This document shows, in pieces, positions 36,798-46,466 of a DNA stretch of 64,000 nt (position 1 is its first letter; each line of letters opens with the position of its first letter). A program made the position numbers and the translations under genes. Below the pieces are notes generated by a model, which saw only the letters and a list, made by a program, of their open reading frames with translations, had not been told where the DNA came from and searched no databases. This DNA comes from Echinicola arenosa. Its GTDB lineage: Bacteria; Bacteroidota; Bacteroidia; Cytophagales; Cyclobacteriaceae. The stretch lies in contig NZ_JACYTQ010000001.1 in the NCBI RefSeq assembly GCF_014841125.1, positions 372,001 through 436,000 of the forward strand. Reading direction: 5' to 3'.

Positions 36798-38720
36798 TTA
36801 AGAAACAACCTCCTGTAAACTTTCTATCTCTTCAGCTATCCTCTCCCAAATATTATTCAATTGGGCTTCTTCCTGTTTAAGCTTTTCATATGCTTGATTT
36901 ACCTTGGCTGCTTCACTTTCATTTTGAAAAATGGCGGGATCAGCTAATTGCTGTTCAAGTGATTCTTTTCTCTCTTCTAAGGCCATTATCTTTGACTCCA
37001 CCTCTTCAAGCTCTCTCTCTTTTTTTTTCAAGTCTTTCTTGGCTTGGCTGATCTCACTGTCATTCCTGACCTCTTTTGGCTTCTGCACCTTCTCCTTTTT
37101 AGCTACTGGTGCAGCATCTACCTCTACTTGTTGTGAACGCCAATAATTGTATTCATCATAACTCCCCAAGTACTCCTTGATCTCATGATCCTCTATGTAC
37201 CAAATCTTATTGGCTACTCCCTTGATGAAATGTCTGTCGTGAGAAACAGTGATAAAAGTACCCTCATATTGCTGTAAGGCTTGAATCAGAATATTTACCG
37301 ATTGCATATCCAAGTGGTTGGTCGGTTCGTCCAATAATAGGAAATTGGCTTCTGAAATCAAGGTCTTGGCCAATGCTACCCTTGACTTTTCACCACCGGA
37401 AAGTACTTTGATCTTTTTGAACACATCGTCATTGGTAAACAAAAAACAGCCAAGAACATTCCTGAGCTCTGTCTCTGTCTTGTCGCTTCCAGCCTGAACC
37501 ATTTCCTGAATGATCTCATTATTGACATTCAAGGCTTCTAATTGGTGCTGCGCAAAAAAGGACTTGACGACATTATACCCTTCGCTTCTTTCTCCTTTGA
37601 TTGGCTCTGTTCCATCAATTATCCTTAACAGGGTCGATTTACCCTTTCCATTGGCACCAATCAAGGCTATTTTATCACCTCGCTCAATCCTCGCGGTACT
37701 GTTTTTTAGGATCTGAATATCCCCATAAGCCTTGGAAACATGATCCAAAGTCACCACATCCCTTCCTGATTGTTTGGAAAATTTAAACTTAAAGTTGACC
37801 GAGATATTATCACTAACTACTTCATTCACCTTCTCCAGTCTCTCAAGCGCCTTGACACGTGACTGAACTTGATTGGACTTGGAGGCTTTGGCGCGGAATC
37901 GCTCAATAAATCTTTCCGTGTCTTTGATCATCTTTTGTTGATTCTCATAGGCATTTTGCTGAATCTCTTCACGCTCTACCTTCTCTTCTTTATAGAAAGA
38001 GTAATTGCCTGCATAGATGGTCAATGATTGACGGGAAACCTCCACGGTGGTTTCGATGCAGTTGTCCAAAAAAGTCTGATCATGGGAAACCACAATTACT
38101 GCCCCTTCATAGGTTTTCAAGTAATTCTCCACCCACTGAATGGATGGTAAATCCAAGTGGTTAGTAGGCTCATCAAGCATCAATAAAGAAGGCTTTTCCA
38201 ATAGCAGCTTTGCCAACATCACACGCATTCTCCATCCTCCTGAAAATGTTTTTAGTGGTCGTTTTAAATCTGATGTGGAAAACCCAATTCCCTCCAAGAC
38301 TTCTTCCGCCTTGGCCTTGATCGTATAGCCTTCATTAGCTTCAAAGCGCTCTTGAAGATGGGCCAATTTATTGATAATCTCCTCTGAGTAATCGGTCTCC
38401 ATCTGCTTCAAAACAGCATCTATCTCATCTTGGAGCTTCAAGGTGTCCTTGAATGCTTCCAAAGCAACTTCTAGTATACTGTCTTCAGATTGATAAGAAA
38501 GCAAATCCTGATTCAAAAAACCGATTGTACAATCTTTTGCTTTTTGAATTTCCCCTTTGCTCGGCTGATAGTCACCATTGATAATCTTCAACAGTGTAGA
38601 CTTACCTGTACCGTTAAGGCCCACCAGGCCCATCTTATCCTTAGGTTTGATGTGTAGCGATGCATTCTCATATAATGCCCTTCCGCCGATATAGTATGAT
38701 AAATTATTGATGGATAACAT
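36798..38720 (-). CDS. ABC-F family ATPase (ribosome-associated)
   Basis: 640 residues from the ATG at 38720; the frame is open from a TTG 19 codons upstream, but MLSINNLSYYIGG is the normal ABC-F start. Two ATP-binding cassettes are present: GLNGTGKSTLL then LKTFSGGWRMRVMLA then MLDEPTNHLD, and GANGKGKSTLL then LSGGEKSRVALA then LLDEPTNHLD. The linker between them carries the charged helical P-site-tRNA interaction motif region, and a C-terminal coiled coil (about 560-640) follows. There are no membrane spans. Closest in layout to YheS/Uup-type factors that rescue or adjust translating ribosomes. Confidence 0.92.
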   Translation of the reverse strand: MLSINNLSYYIGGRALYENASLHIKPKDKMGLVGLNGTGKSTLLKIINGDYQPSKGEIQKAKDCTIGFLNQDLLSYQSEDSILEVALEAFKDTLKLQDEIDAVLKQMETDYSEEIINKLAHLQERFEANEGYTIKAKAEEVLEGIGFSTSDLKRPLKTFSGGWRMRVMLAKLLLEKPSLLMLDEPTNHLDLPSIQWVENYLKTYEGAVIVVSHDQTFLDNCIETTVEVSRQSLTIYAGNYSFYKEEKVEREEIQQNAYENQQKMIKDTERFIERFRAKASKSNQVQSRVKALERLEKVNEVVSDNISVNFKFKFSKQSGRDVVTLDHVSKAYGDIQILKNSTARIERGDKIALIGANGKGKSTLLRIIDGTEPIKGERSEGYNVVKSFFAQHQLEALNVNNEIIQEMVQAGSDKTETELRNVLGCFLFTNDDVFKKIKVLSGGEKSRVALAKTLISEANFLLLDEPTNHLDMQSVNILIQALQQYEGTFITVSHDRHFIKGVANKIWYIEDHEIKEYLGSYDEYNYWRSQQVEVDAAPVAKKEKVQKPKEVRNDSEISQAKKDLKKKERELEEVESKIMALEERKESLEQQLADPAIFQNESEAAKVNQAYEKLKQEEAQLNNIWERIAEEIESLQEVVS

Positions 38721-38820
38721 GCTGCAAAAATAAGGATTCTCCCGTTTATAAATCATTCTAATGAAAAAATTCGCCAAATTGTTAAATTGAAGAATTGTTG
38801 AACAAACATAACCCTATTCT

Positions 38821-40011
38821 ATGAACTATACCAAAACCTTATTTGGCGCAGCAATGTTAAGTCTCATGCTTGTTTCATGCGCTCATGATGAAGAAAAAAA
38901 ACTTCAACCTATAGATGCCATTGAAGGAGAAAACCGGGTTGATATCACTTCAGACTCTGCAGAGGTTAAACTGGAGACCATACAGTTACCGGCCAATTTC
39001 TCCATTGATGTATGGGCCGCCAATGTCCCTAATGCTCGATCCATGGCAGCAACTGAGGAAGGAATTGTTTTCGTTGGAAATCGGGACGAAAAAAATGTAT
39101 ATGCCCTGATTGACTCAGACGGAGATGGCAAGGCCAATTTCCGCTACACCTTAGCCGCAGACCTGAGGTCTCCAAATGGTGTTGCTTATAAAGATGGCGA
39201 CCTCTATGTAGCTGAAATCAGTAGAATCTTAAAATTCCCAGACATCAAAAATCACTTGGCTGACCCTACTTTTGAAGTTGTATATGATGGTTACCCTACA
39301 GAAGGTCACCATGGTTGGAAATTTATAGATTTTGGTCCTGACGGGATGCTTTATGTTCCTGTAGGGGCTCCATGTAACATCTGTGAACCTGAAGAAGAAA
39401 TCTTTGCCTCCATTACACGAATAGATGTGAATGCGGAAAACATTGAACCGGAAATTGTAGCACATGGTGTTAGAAATTCTGTAGGGTTTGACTGGCACCC
39501 TGACACCAAAAACCTCTGGTTTACGGATAATGGTCGTGACCAAATGGGTGATGATGTTCCTGAATGTGAGCTGAATGAAATCACTGAGGTTGGTCAGCAT
39601 TTTGGTTACCCTTATTGGCATGAAGGGACTGTCAAAGATCCCGAATTTGGAGACAATGGAGAAGATCAATCTGCTTATGAAATGCCCAAATCAAAAATGG
39701 GACCCCACGTGGCACCATTGGGAATGCGCTTTTATGCAGGCGAGATGTTCCCCGACGAATATAACAAATCCATCTTTGTAGCAAAACATGGTTCTTGGAA
39801 CCGCAGCAAGAAAAGCGGCTATGTGGTCAGTAATGTCAGCCTCAATGGTAGTGAAGTGACGGAGGAAACGGTATTTGCATCGGGCTGGTTGGATGATGCT
39901 AGTCAGGAAGTGTGGGGAAGACCAGTTGACGTCCAAGAATTACCTGATGGCAGCCTATTGGTATCAGATGATATGGCAGGATGTATTTATAGAATAAGTT
40001 ACTCTGAATAA
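38821..40011 (+). CDS. PQQ-dependent sugar dehydrogenase-like lipoprotein
   Basis: 396 residues with a lipobox LVSCAH, so the mature protein is lipid-anchored. The sequence shows beta-propeller features of the glucose/sorbosone dehydrogenase family: FVGNRDEKNVYALIDSDGDG, LRSPNGVAYKDGDLYVAEI, HGWKFIDFGPDGMLYVPVG and HGVRNSVGFDWHPDTKNLWF, then FVAKHGSWNRS. Such enzymes oxidise sugars or alcohols with PQQ in the periplasm or on the surface; the substrate is not readable and some relatives lack activity. Single gene between the divergent ABC-F gene and a bidirectional terminator. Confidence 0.88.
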   Translation: MNYTKTLFGAAMLSLMLVSCAHDEEKKLQPIDAIEGENRVDITSDSAEVKLETIQLPANFSIDVWAANVPNARSMAATEEGIVFVGNRDEKNVYALIDSDGDGKANFRYTLAADLRSPNGVAYKDGDLYVAEISRILKFPDIKNHLADPTFEVVYDGYPTEGHHGWKFIDFGPDGMLYVPVGAPCNICEPEEEIFASITRIDVNAENIEPEIVAHGVRNSVGFDWHPDTKNLWFTDNGRDQMGDDVPECELNEITEVGQHFGYPYWHEGTVKDPEFGDNGEDQSAYEMPKSKMGPHVAPLGMRFYAGEMFPDEYNKSIFVAKHGSWNRSKKSGYVVSNVSLNGSEVTEETVFASGWLDDASQEVWGRPVDVQELPDGSLLVSDDMAGCIYRISYSE

Positions 40012-40030
40012 AACTAAAAGCCTTTATTTC

Positions 40031-40068
40031 AAAAATGGCCAGACCAAGTGTAGGACTGGCCATTTTTC
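40031..40068. terminator. Bidirectional terminator
   Basis: AAAAATGGCCAG / CTGGCCATTTTT, perfect 12-bp stem, loop of 14 bases; the right arm touches the stop codon of the UbiB-type kinase gene. Confidence 0.9.
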
Positions 40069-41386
40069 ATACCAACCACTTGGGCTTAGTTGTATTTACT
40101 TTAGCTTGAAGCTGATTTAGCAGGCTGTACAAACCAAAATAGGTCCTATTGACATAAAGTCCATGCCTAGACCCTCTGGCCTGTCTGGATTTTTTAAACA
40201 TTTTATCATTGGACACCCGGTCACTCAGCTCAAAAATCTGATCAAAGTAACTGTCATCAGCAAAATCAAAACTGTCTTGATGAAATGGTCTTCCGATTAA
40301 GGAAATCATTTCCTTAAAAATAGCTTTAAAGAACTGTTTTTCTTCTTGACTGTCTTTATCAGAAATAAACTCCAAATCATAAAAAATCTTATCCAACTCT
40401 TCTTTATTCGCTACCAGGTCCCTTTTGATCAAGCTAAAATAGCCCTGATAAAAACCCTCTGGAATCACCTTAACACAACCAAAATCAATAATTCCTAAAT
40501 CACCACTGTCCAGTATAATAAAATTCCCAGGGTGGGGATCAGCATGTACCTGCTTTAATTCATGGACTTGATGATGATAAAAATCCCATAAAGCCTGGCC
40601 TATTTTATTCCTTTCTTTTTGTGATGGATTAAGCAACAACCACTCTTTGATGTGATTACCTGATAGCCAATCCATAGTAATGACTCTCTCACTACTCAAA
40701 TCCTCATAATACTTAGGGAAAGCTAAATGAGGGATATGTGAGCATTCAGCAGAAATTTCCTTGGACCTTTTTACTTCCAACTCATAATCCGTCTCCTCCA
40801 CTAAACGTTCTTCCACTTCAGCAAGGTAATGACTCAACTCTTTGTCACTGATATTTAACAGTCTCAAAGCAAAAGGCCTTACCAGTTTCAAATCAGAACT
40901 GATACTGTCTGCCACCCCTGGATATTGGATTTTTACGGCCAATTTCTTTCCATCAAGTTTTGCTTGATGTACTTGTCCAATGGATGCTGCATTAACTGCC
41001 GATCTGGTAAATTGGTCAAAAATAGATTCAGGAGATTTTCCAAAATACTTTTGAAATGTCTTCACCACCAAGGGGTAGGACAATGGCGGCGCACTATATT
41101 GAGCCATTGAAAATTTTTCTTGGTAGGCTCTAGGCAGCAAATTTTTGTCCATTGACATCATCTGAGCCACTTTCAATGCACTTCCTTTGAGCTCGCTCAA
41201 TGAAGTATAAATGTCCGTAGCATTGTTATTATCCAATTCTTCCCTAGATATTTTAGGATCAGCGATTCTCTTTGCATAATGCTTCACATAATTCCCTCCA
41301 ACCTTAGCTCCGGTCTTAATGAACTTTGCCGCTCTTTGTACTTTTCCAACGGGAATTTGCCCTTGTTCTTTTCTTTCCACGGTCAT
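40067..41386 (-). CDS. ABC1/AarF/UbiB-type atypical kinase
   Basis: 439 residues with UbiB family markers: the N-terminal KxGQ-like region reading LKGSALKVAQMMSMD, then AASIGQVHQAKLDGKKLAVKIQYPG (ATP site), and the catalytic part VHADPHPGNFIIL with LGIIDFGCVK. Members are ATPases/kinases that support isoprenoid-lipid metabolism such as menaquinone synthesis or export. No membrane span is evident in this protein. Its start lies six bases after the stop of the TetR-like regulator, so the two genes form one operon. Confidence 0.9.
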   Translation of the reverse strand: MTVERKEQGQIPVGKVQRAAKFIKTGAKVGGNYVKHYAKRIADPKISREELDNNNATDIYTSLSELKGSALKVAQMMSMDKNLLPRAYQEKFSMAQYSAPPLSYPLVVKTFQKYFGKSPESIFDQFTRSAVNAASIGQVHQAKLDGKKLAVKIQYPGVADSISSDLKLVRPFALRLLNISDKELSHYLAEVEERLVEETDYELEVKRSKEISAECSHIPHLAFPKYYEDLSSERVITMDWLSGNHIKEWLLLNPSQKERNKIGQALWDFYHHQVHELKQVHADPHPGNFIILDSGDLGIIDFGCVKVIPEGFYQGYFSLIKRDLVANKEELDKIFYDLEFISDKDSQEEKQFFKAIFKEMISLIGRPFHQDSFDFADDSYFDQIFELSDRVSNDKMFKKSRQARGSRHGLYVNRTYFGLYSLLNQLQAKVNTTKPKWLV

Positions 41387-41392
41387 CTCCTC

Positions 41393-42064
41393 TTATTTGG
41401 ACTGATACAAAAATTTCGCAAAATCGACAAAAGTGTCCAATGCACTTTTCCCCATAAGGTCGAAGGCAAGGTTGACTGACTTCTCTATAGCCGCATCTGT
41501 TTTTTCAAAACCTTCAGAATGGTCATTTACCCAAAACCGAAAAACAAACAGCACTTGCAACCATATTGCCTCATCATATTTCTCGCTGATATAGGGTCTT
41601 GAAGCAATCTCTTCCTGCTCCTCACCTTGTTGTATTATTGTTTTAGCAAACTCCTTAAAGTCCTGTCTAAAACCTCCCAATTCTCTTGGGAGAGAGCCCT
41701 TTGGTAATTTAACTGCCCCATAAAGAGCCAAAAAGTAACTCCTATTTTTTTTCAATTCTTCAATCCAAGTGTAGAAGAAAGCCAAAAGCTTTTCCCTGGC
41801 ACTATAGTCTTGATAGACATCCTGCCCGTTTAAAATGGTAACTGTATCTTCAAAAACAGATTGCCAAATGGCTCTTTTCACCCCAACGAAACTGGAAAAA
41901 AAGGCATAAAAATCAACCTCTTTCAGCTTGATACTTTGTGTGAACTTAAAAACAGAAACTGGCTCTTTGCCATGTTCCAGAAGGTAAGTTTTGTAGCTCT
42001 CAATGATTTTGGCTCGTTTATCAACTTTGGTAGTTCTCTTTGCTGCTGTTTTTTCCATGGTCAT
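41393..42064 (-). CDS. TetR-like transcriptional regulator
   Basis: 223 residues; the ATG at 42064 or the one at 42058 may be used. The N-terminal segment (KIIESYKTYLLEHGKEPVSV, then FTQSIKLKEVDFYAFFSS) has the spacing of a TetR helix-turn-helix but with a divergent recognition helix, so DNA binding is probable rather than certain. The long helical C-terminal half suits a ligand pocket or dimer domain. It is co-transcribed with and upstream of the UbiB-type kinase, which may be its target or partner. The spacer up to the divergent S41 gene is about 150 bases. Confidence 0.7.
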   Translation of the reverse strand: MTMEKTAAKRTTKVDKRAKIIESYKTYLLEHGKEPVSVFKFTQSIKLKEVDFYAFFSSFVGVKRAIWQSVFEDTVTILNGQDVYQDYSAREKLLAFFYTWIEELKKNRSYFLALYGAVKLPKGSLPRELGGFRQDFKEFAKTIIQQGEEQEEIASRPYISEKYDEAIWLQVLFVFRFWVNDHSEGFEKTDAAIEKSVNLAFDLMGKSALDTFVDFAKFLYQSK

Positions 42065-42215
42065 ATTTGGTTAACTCCTTTATTAACAAGCAAAAGCCAA
42101 AGTAGGTTTTACCTTTCCTTGTTTATTCTAAAAATTCATCAATTTTTCGCTATTTCCATAAAATCAAACTAACTAATGGTAGATTTACGTTTATAAAAGA
42201 ACTTGATTCGACAAT

Positions 42216-43550
42216 ATGAAAAACACAGTCTTCAACTTAAAACCATTTCTTCTTTTAGTGGCCGTCTTCGGCATGGTCACTTTTTCCTGTCAGGATGATC
42301 CAGACACCCCATCTGAGATAGCCTATCAGGTCAAGACTGGAATTTTTGCCAGTATGCACGAATGGTATTTTTGGAACGACGAACTACCTGAAGGAATTGA
42401 TTTTAATTCATACAGCTCTTACGAGGACCTATTGGAAGCTTTAAAGTACCAACCTTTGGACAGGTGGTCATATATAACCACCCGAGAGGATTTTGATAAA
42501 GCTTTTACAGGGCAAAATAGCGGTCATGGTTTTGGATGGGCAATTGATGCGAATGATAACTTGTACCTTGCTTTTGTGTATGATGATTCTCCAGCTGGAA
42601 AAGACGGATGGCAAAGAGGCTGGAAAGTTTTGGAGATTAATGGCAAACCAGTTTCCGACTATAAAACAACAAGTGGATACAGCATTTCCTTAGGCCCTTC
42701 AGAAACGGGAATCAGCAACACTTTTAAATTTGAACTACCTGATGGAAGCACCACAACTCGGACAAACACAAAAGATGAATATCAATCCAATTCGGTTTTG
42801 TACAAAAATGTTTTTGACATTGATAGTAAAAATGTAGGCTATTGGGTGTACAATAGTTTCAAAGCTACCGCAGGTATCAGCCCAACCAAAAGCGTAGAGG
42901 TGGATGAAACACTTAATTACTTTGAGAATGAAAATATCGACGAATTGATTATCGACCTTCGATACAATGGTGGCGGATCTGTGGCTGTGGCAGAACAAAT
43001 TATGAACAGACTAGTACCTGCAGCTGGCAATGGTAAAATCATGTATACCAACAAGCACAATTCCAATAAAACAGAGTTTGATGAAGCCACCAATTTCACT
43101 AAAAGTGGTAATATCCAATTGGACAGAATTTTCTTTATTACAGCAGGAGGTTCCGCATCAGCTAGTGAACTGACCATCAACTGCCTAACCCCCTACATGG
43201 AAGTTATTTTAGTAGGTTCAAATACCTATGGAAAACCAGTAGGGGCATTTCCGCTTTCCTCTTACAATAAAGTACTCAAAGAAAACAATATAGAATTAGT
43301 TCCTATTACTTTTTCCACTGCCAATGCCAATGGAACTGCAGATTACTATAATGGGTTCCCAGTGAATTATCAGGCATCAGATGGGATTTCAAAAAACTGG
43401 GGAGACGTAGAAGAACCAAGATTAAAAGCAGCATTGAACTATATTTCCACCGGAAGCTTCCCTGTAGGAGAACGAACAATAGTCAATGAGCCCTCATGGA
43501 ATATGATCGATGACTTTGAGGGCTTGCAAAAAGAGTTTCCTGTGTATTAA
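42216..43550 (+). CDS. S41 family peptidase lipoprotein (tail-specific protease type)
   Basis: 444 residues. Lipobox FSCQDD anchors it in the membrane. A helical N-terminal domain (MHEWYFWNDELPEGIDFNSY) is followed by a PDZ-like region (SPAGKDGWQRGWKVLEINGKP), then the S41 catalytic part with LIIDLRYNGGGSVAVAEQI and the nucleophile Ser in ITAGGSASASELT; the supporting Lys/Glu would be in the following 30 residues. It would cleave proteins at their C-termini in the periplasm or outside. Single gene with a weak hairpin at its end. Confidence 0.9.
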   Translation: MKNTVFNLKPFLLLVAVFGMVTFSCQDDPDTPSEIAYQVKTGIFASMHEWYFWNDELPEGIDFNSYSSYEDLLEALKYQPLDRWSYITTREDFDKAFTGQNSGHGFGWAIDANDNLYLAFVYDDSPAGKDGWQRGWKVLEINGKPVSDYKTTSGYSISLGPSETGISNTFKFELPDGSTTTRTNTKDEYQSNSVLYKNVFDIDSKNVGYWVYNSFKATAGISPTKSVEVDETLNYFENENIDELIIDLRYNGGGSVAVAEQIMNRLVPAAGNGKIMYTNKHNSNKTEFDEATNFTKSGNIQLDRIFFITAGGSASASELTINCLTPYMEVILVGSNTYGKPVGAFPLSSYNKVLKENNIELVPITFSTANANGTADYYNGFPVNYQASDGISKNWGDVEEPRLKAALNYISTGSFPVGERTIVNEPSWNMIDDFEGLQKEFPVY

Positions 43551-43555
43551 AGAGC

Positions 43556-43593
43556 ATGCCTCGTGTAAAGTCACCAACAAAACCACGAGGCAT
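43556..43593. terminator. Hairpin between S41 gene and hisIE
   Basis: ATGCCTCGTG / CACGAGGCAT, a 10-bp stem with an 18-base loop; the T-run is weak, so termination is only likely. Confidence 0.65.
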
Positions 43594-43624
43594 TCTTCTA
43601 CTATTACCTGTAAATGTCTTCTGT

Positions 43625-44230
43625 TTATTCTTTATGTCTTTCGATAAGCACCTCCATTACTTCATCCAATTCGTAACTTTTCGCTTCTAAAAGCACCAAA
43701 TAGTGGAACAATAAGTCAGCTGCTTCCCCCATAAATAATTCCTTATTGTCATCTTTGGCTTCAATGACAATTTCCACCGCTTCTTCTCCTACTTTTTGGG
43801 CTACTTTGTTGATCCCTTTAGCAAACAAAGAAGCAGTATAGGATTGGTCTGATGGATTGTTTTTACGGTCTTTGATAATACTTCTTAGATGATCAATAAA
43901 GGCCGTTTTTGATTTATTATCTTCTTTAAAGCAAGTATCAGCTCCAGTATGACACACAGGACCAACAGGTTCCACCTTGATCAATAAAGTGTCCTGATCG
44001 CAATCCAATAAAATATCTATTACAATCAAAAAATTACCTGAAGTTTCCCCTTTGGTCCACAACCTTTGTTTAGTACGGCTAAAAAAAGTCACCTTTCCCG
44101 TATTTTGAGTTTGCTTCAATGCCTCTTCATTCATATACCCGAGCATCAGCACTTTATTGGTGTTGGCGTCCTGGATGATGGCCGGAACCAAACCATTTAC
44201 CTTTTCAAAATCTATCTTTAACTCTTCCAT
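43625..44230 (-). CDS. hisIE: Bifunctional phosphoribosyl-AMP cyclohydrolase / phosphoribosyl-ATP pyrophosphatase
   Basis: 201 residues joining two steps of histidine synthesis (steps 2 and 3). Residues 1-105 form the HisI cyclohydrolase with LMLGYMNEEAL, TFFSRTKQRLWTKGETSG and the metal-binding CDQDTLL ... CHTGADTCF. Residues of about 110-201 form the HisE pyrophosphatase with GINKVAQKVGEEAVEIVIEAK and ADLLFHYLVLL. Last gene of the hisH-hisA-hisF-hisIE run; 49 bases after hisF. Confidence 0.96.
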   Translation of the reverse strand: MEELKIDFEKVNGLVPAIIQDANTNKVLMLGYMNEEALKQTQNTGKVTFFSRTKQRLWTKGETSGNFLIVIDILLDCDQDTLLIKVEPVGPVCHTGADTCFKEDNKSKTAFIDHLRSIIKDRKNNPSDQSYTASLFAKGINKVAQKVGEEAVEIVIEAKDDNKELFMGEAADLLFHYLVLLEAKSYELDEVMEVLIERHKE

Positions 44231-44279
44231 TATTCATTACCTGTCCTAACGTGCACAGATCTTTTTTTACGGTTCAAAA

Positions 44280-45035
44280 CTATATTCTTGTACTAACTCC
44301 CTCTTTGGCCAAATACTTTTTCAAATCAGGTATGCCTATTTCTTTAAAGTGAAAAATACTGGCGGCAAGTGCCGCTTCTGCCTTTCCAGCAGTAAACACA
44401 TCTTTAAAATGCTGCATGTTTCCTGCTCCACCTGAGGCAATCACCGGAATGCTCAAAGATGACGATATTTCACTGGTAAGATCATTGGCAAAACCTGCCT
44501 TGGTCCCATCATGATCCATGCTGGTCAGCAGGATTTCGCCAGCTCCTCTTTCCGCCACTTCCTTGGCCCATTCCTGCGTTTTTAATAGAGTCGGCTTTCT
44601 TCCCCCATGCGTATGTACAAAGTCAATTCCATCAATACTTCTGGTGTCGATCGCTACGACTATACATTGACTCCCAAACTCAGCAGCCATCTCATTGATC
44701 ACTTCAGGCCTTTTAACAGCAGCGGAATTGATACTGATTTTATCAGCTCCAGCGTTTAAAAGCACCTTTACATCTTCCACTGTAGAAATCCCTCCTCCAA
44801 CGGTAAAAGGAATATTGATCGCCTTGGCCACCCTGGCAACAAGCTCGGCCAAAGTTTTTCGTTTATCTACCGTCGCGGTAATATCCAAAAACACTAATTC
44901 ATCCGCTCCTTCATCTGAGTAAATCTTGGCCAACTTCACCGGATCTCCTGCATCTCTCAAATCCACAAAGTTAACCCCTTTGACAGTTCTGCCCTCCTTG
45001 ATATCCAGACACGGTATAATTCTCTTTGTCAACAT
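44280..45035 (-). CDS. hisF: Imidazole glycerol phosphate synthase, cyclase subunit
   Basis: 251 residues from the ATG at 45035; a GTG two codons earlier is in frame but would touch the hisA stop. It is a TIM barrel with [17 protein letters not shown] (catalytic Asp about residue 9-11) and [11 protein letters not shown] (second catalytic Asp near 130). It closes the imidazole ring using ammonia from HisH. Phosphate-binding loops TVGGGIS and IASGGAGN are present. The gene is separated from hisA by only six bases. Confidence 0.97.
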   Translation of the reverse strand: MLTKRIIPCLDIKEGRTVKGVNFVDLRDAGDPVKLAKIYSDEGADELVFLDITATVDKRKTLAELVARVAKAINIPFTVGGGISTVEDVKVLLNAGADKISINSAAVKRPEVINEMAAEFGSQCIVVAIDTRSIDGIDFVHTHGGRKPTLLKTQEWAKEVAERGAGEILLTSMDHDGTKAGFANDLTSEISSSLSIPVIASGGAGNMQHFKDVFTAGKAEAALAASIFHFKEIGIPDLKKYLAKEGVSTRI

Positions 45036-45041
45036 AAGCAC

Positions 45042-45761
45042 TTAATTCACAAATTCAGCAAGTTGTTCCAATGTAATTCTTCCTTCATAGTACGCCTTGC
45101 CTACTATGGTACCGTACACTCCTATTTTCTGCAACTCCTCCAAATCTTTCACCTCGGAAACCCCTCCACTGGCTATCAGTTGAATTTCTGGAATTTCTTG
45201 AAGGATCTCTTTGTATAAATCCACCGAGGGACCTTGAAGTAATCCGTCTTTGGCCACGTCCGTACAAATCACATATTTAACACCTTTGGCATGATAGTTC
45301 TTGATAAACTCTATCACATCTGCCTCAGTAGTTTCCTCCCAACCACTAATGGCTACTTTACGGTCTTTTGCATCAGCGCCTAAGATTATTCTCTCTGAGC
45401 CAAAGCTTTTTAGCCAACTCTCAAATAAAGCTGAATTCTTAATAGCTATGCTTCCCCCTGTTACTTGTGAAGCACCTGCATCAAAAGCCATTTTGATTGT
45501 TTCGTCAGATTGAACGCCTCCACCAAAATCCACTTTCAAGGATGTGTTAGTAGTAATTTTTTCCAATACAGATCTATTGACAATAGTCTTGGCTTTTGCT
45601 CCATCCAAGTCTACCAAGTGTAATCTCCTAATGCCCGCGCCCTCAAACTTTTTGGCAATTTCTAAAGGGTTGTCAGCATATTCTTTTTTCTGTCCATAAT
45701 CACCTTGGGTCAAACGGACACATTTACCCCCAATAATATCAATAGCTGGAATAATTTCCAT
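45042..45761 (-). CDS. hisA: Phosphoribosylformimino-5-aminoimidazole carboxamide ribotide isomerase
   Basis: 239-residue TIM barrel isomerase, step 4 of histidine synthesis. [19 protein letters not shown] holds the first catalytic Asp (residue 8), VDFGGGVQ and [15 protein letters not shown] are phosphate loops, and [14 protein letters not shown] the second catalytic Asp region. It is internally repeated like HisF. Two bases separate it from hisH, consistent with translational coupling. Confidence 0.97.
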   Translation of the reverse strand: MEIIPAIDIIGGKCVRLTQGDYGQKKEYADNPLEIAKKFEGAGIRRLHLVDLDGAKAKTIVNRSVLEKITTNTSLKVDFGGGVQSDETIKMAFDAGASQVTGGSIAIKNSALFESWLKSFGSERIILGADAKDRKVAISGWEETTEADVIEFIKNYHAKGVKYVICTDVAKDGLLQGPSVDLYKEILQEIPEIQLIASGGVSEVKDLEELQKIGVYGTIVGKAYYEGRITLEQLAEFVN

Positions 45762-45763
45762 GA

Positions 45764-46348
45764 TTATAAATTCAAGAAGTTGGTTAATATTTTTTGACCG
45801 GAAAGGCTGCTCTTCTCCGGATGGGCCTGCATTGCATAATAATTATCCTTATGCAACAAGGCACTAAAGTCCTCCAAATAATGGGTGCTGGCTATGGTAT
45901 ATTCAGGATGGATTTCAGCAAAGTAACTATGGACATAATACACATAGTCAGTTTCATCTAATCCATTTAGCAGAGGACTTTTTAGTTCTTGGAGATTGTT
46001 CCACCCCACATGGGGCACCTTGTCCAAGGGTGGAAATTTCTTTACTTTGATGGGAAAAACCCCCAAACAGGTAGTGTCATTTTCTTCTGAATACTCACAG
46101 AGCAGCTGCTGCCCCAAGCAGATCCCGAAAAAGGGTTGCTTAAGTTCTTTGATCAATTGATCTAATTTTCTTTCCCTAAGGTATTTCATGGCAGAACTGG
46201 CCTCTCCCTGTCCGGGAAAAATCACTTTATCCGCCTTTTTGATTTCTTCCACATCATCGGTCAATTTTGCGTTGACCCCCAAACGTTCCATCGCATATAA
46301 CACCGACTGCACGTTTCCGGAATTATATTTTATAATGGCTACATCCAT
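45764..46348 (-). CDS. hisH: Imidazole glycerol phosphate synthase, glutaminase subunit
   Basis: 194-residue class I glutamine amidotransferase that delivers ammonia to HisF. The nucleophile Cys is in [14 protein letters not shown] and the His-Glu pair in [21 protein letters not shown] corresponds to the oxyanion strand region. It is the first his gene of this run; hisG, hisD, hisC and hisB, which usually precede it, are not in the window. It follows phhA after a 246-base spacer containing a hairpin. Confidence 0.97.
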   Translation of the reverse strand: MDVAIIKYNSGNVQSVLYAMERLGVNAKLTDDVEEIKKADKVIFPGQGEASSAMKYLRERKLDQLIKELKQPFFGICLGQQLLCEYSEENDTTCLGVFPIKVKKFPPLDKVPHVGWNNLQELKSPLLNGLDETDYVYYVHSYFAEIHPEYTIASTHYLEDFSALLHKDNYYAMQAHPEKSSLSGQKILTNFLNL

Positions 46349-46370
46349 TTAATTTCTATAAGCTAAAAAG

Positions 46371-46466
46371 CTAAATAGACCTCAAAGTCCCAAAGGATAC
46401 TTCGAGGTCTATTGCTTTGGTTTGTAATTTTTTGATCTGCTCTTTGAAAGCTTTTCTATCTCCCAT
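46371..46466 (-). CDS. Candidate 31-residue small ORF between phhA and hisH
   Basis: Starts ATG at 46466 (MGDRKAFKEQIKKLQ), about 12 bases after a full TAATTTTG box at 46478-46485 (minus strand), and stops TAG at 46371. A longer form starts at 46490 but overlaps the -7 box. The predicted peptide is a charged helix followed by a short hydrophobic end, encoded across the hairpin at 46374-46413. It has no His, so it is not a histidine attenuator. It could be a small protein, a decayed fragment or chance. Confidence 0.25.
   Translation of the reverse strand: MGDRKAFKEQIKKLQTKAIDLEVSFGTLRSI
46374..46413 (-). terminator. Hairpin upstream of hisH (terminator of phhA or regulatory)
   Basis: AATAGACCTC / GAGGTCTATT, perfect 10 bp, with an extra inner AAGT/ACTT pairing, followed on the minus strand by TTTAGCTTTTTAG. 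It separates phhA from the his genes. Confidence 0.6.

Noticed and set aside
34000-36800. CRISPR array expected next to the Cas6-like gene
   Set aside because: No run of regularly spaced repeats was seen on either side and no other cas gene is present, so a local CRISPR system is not supported.
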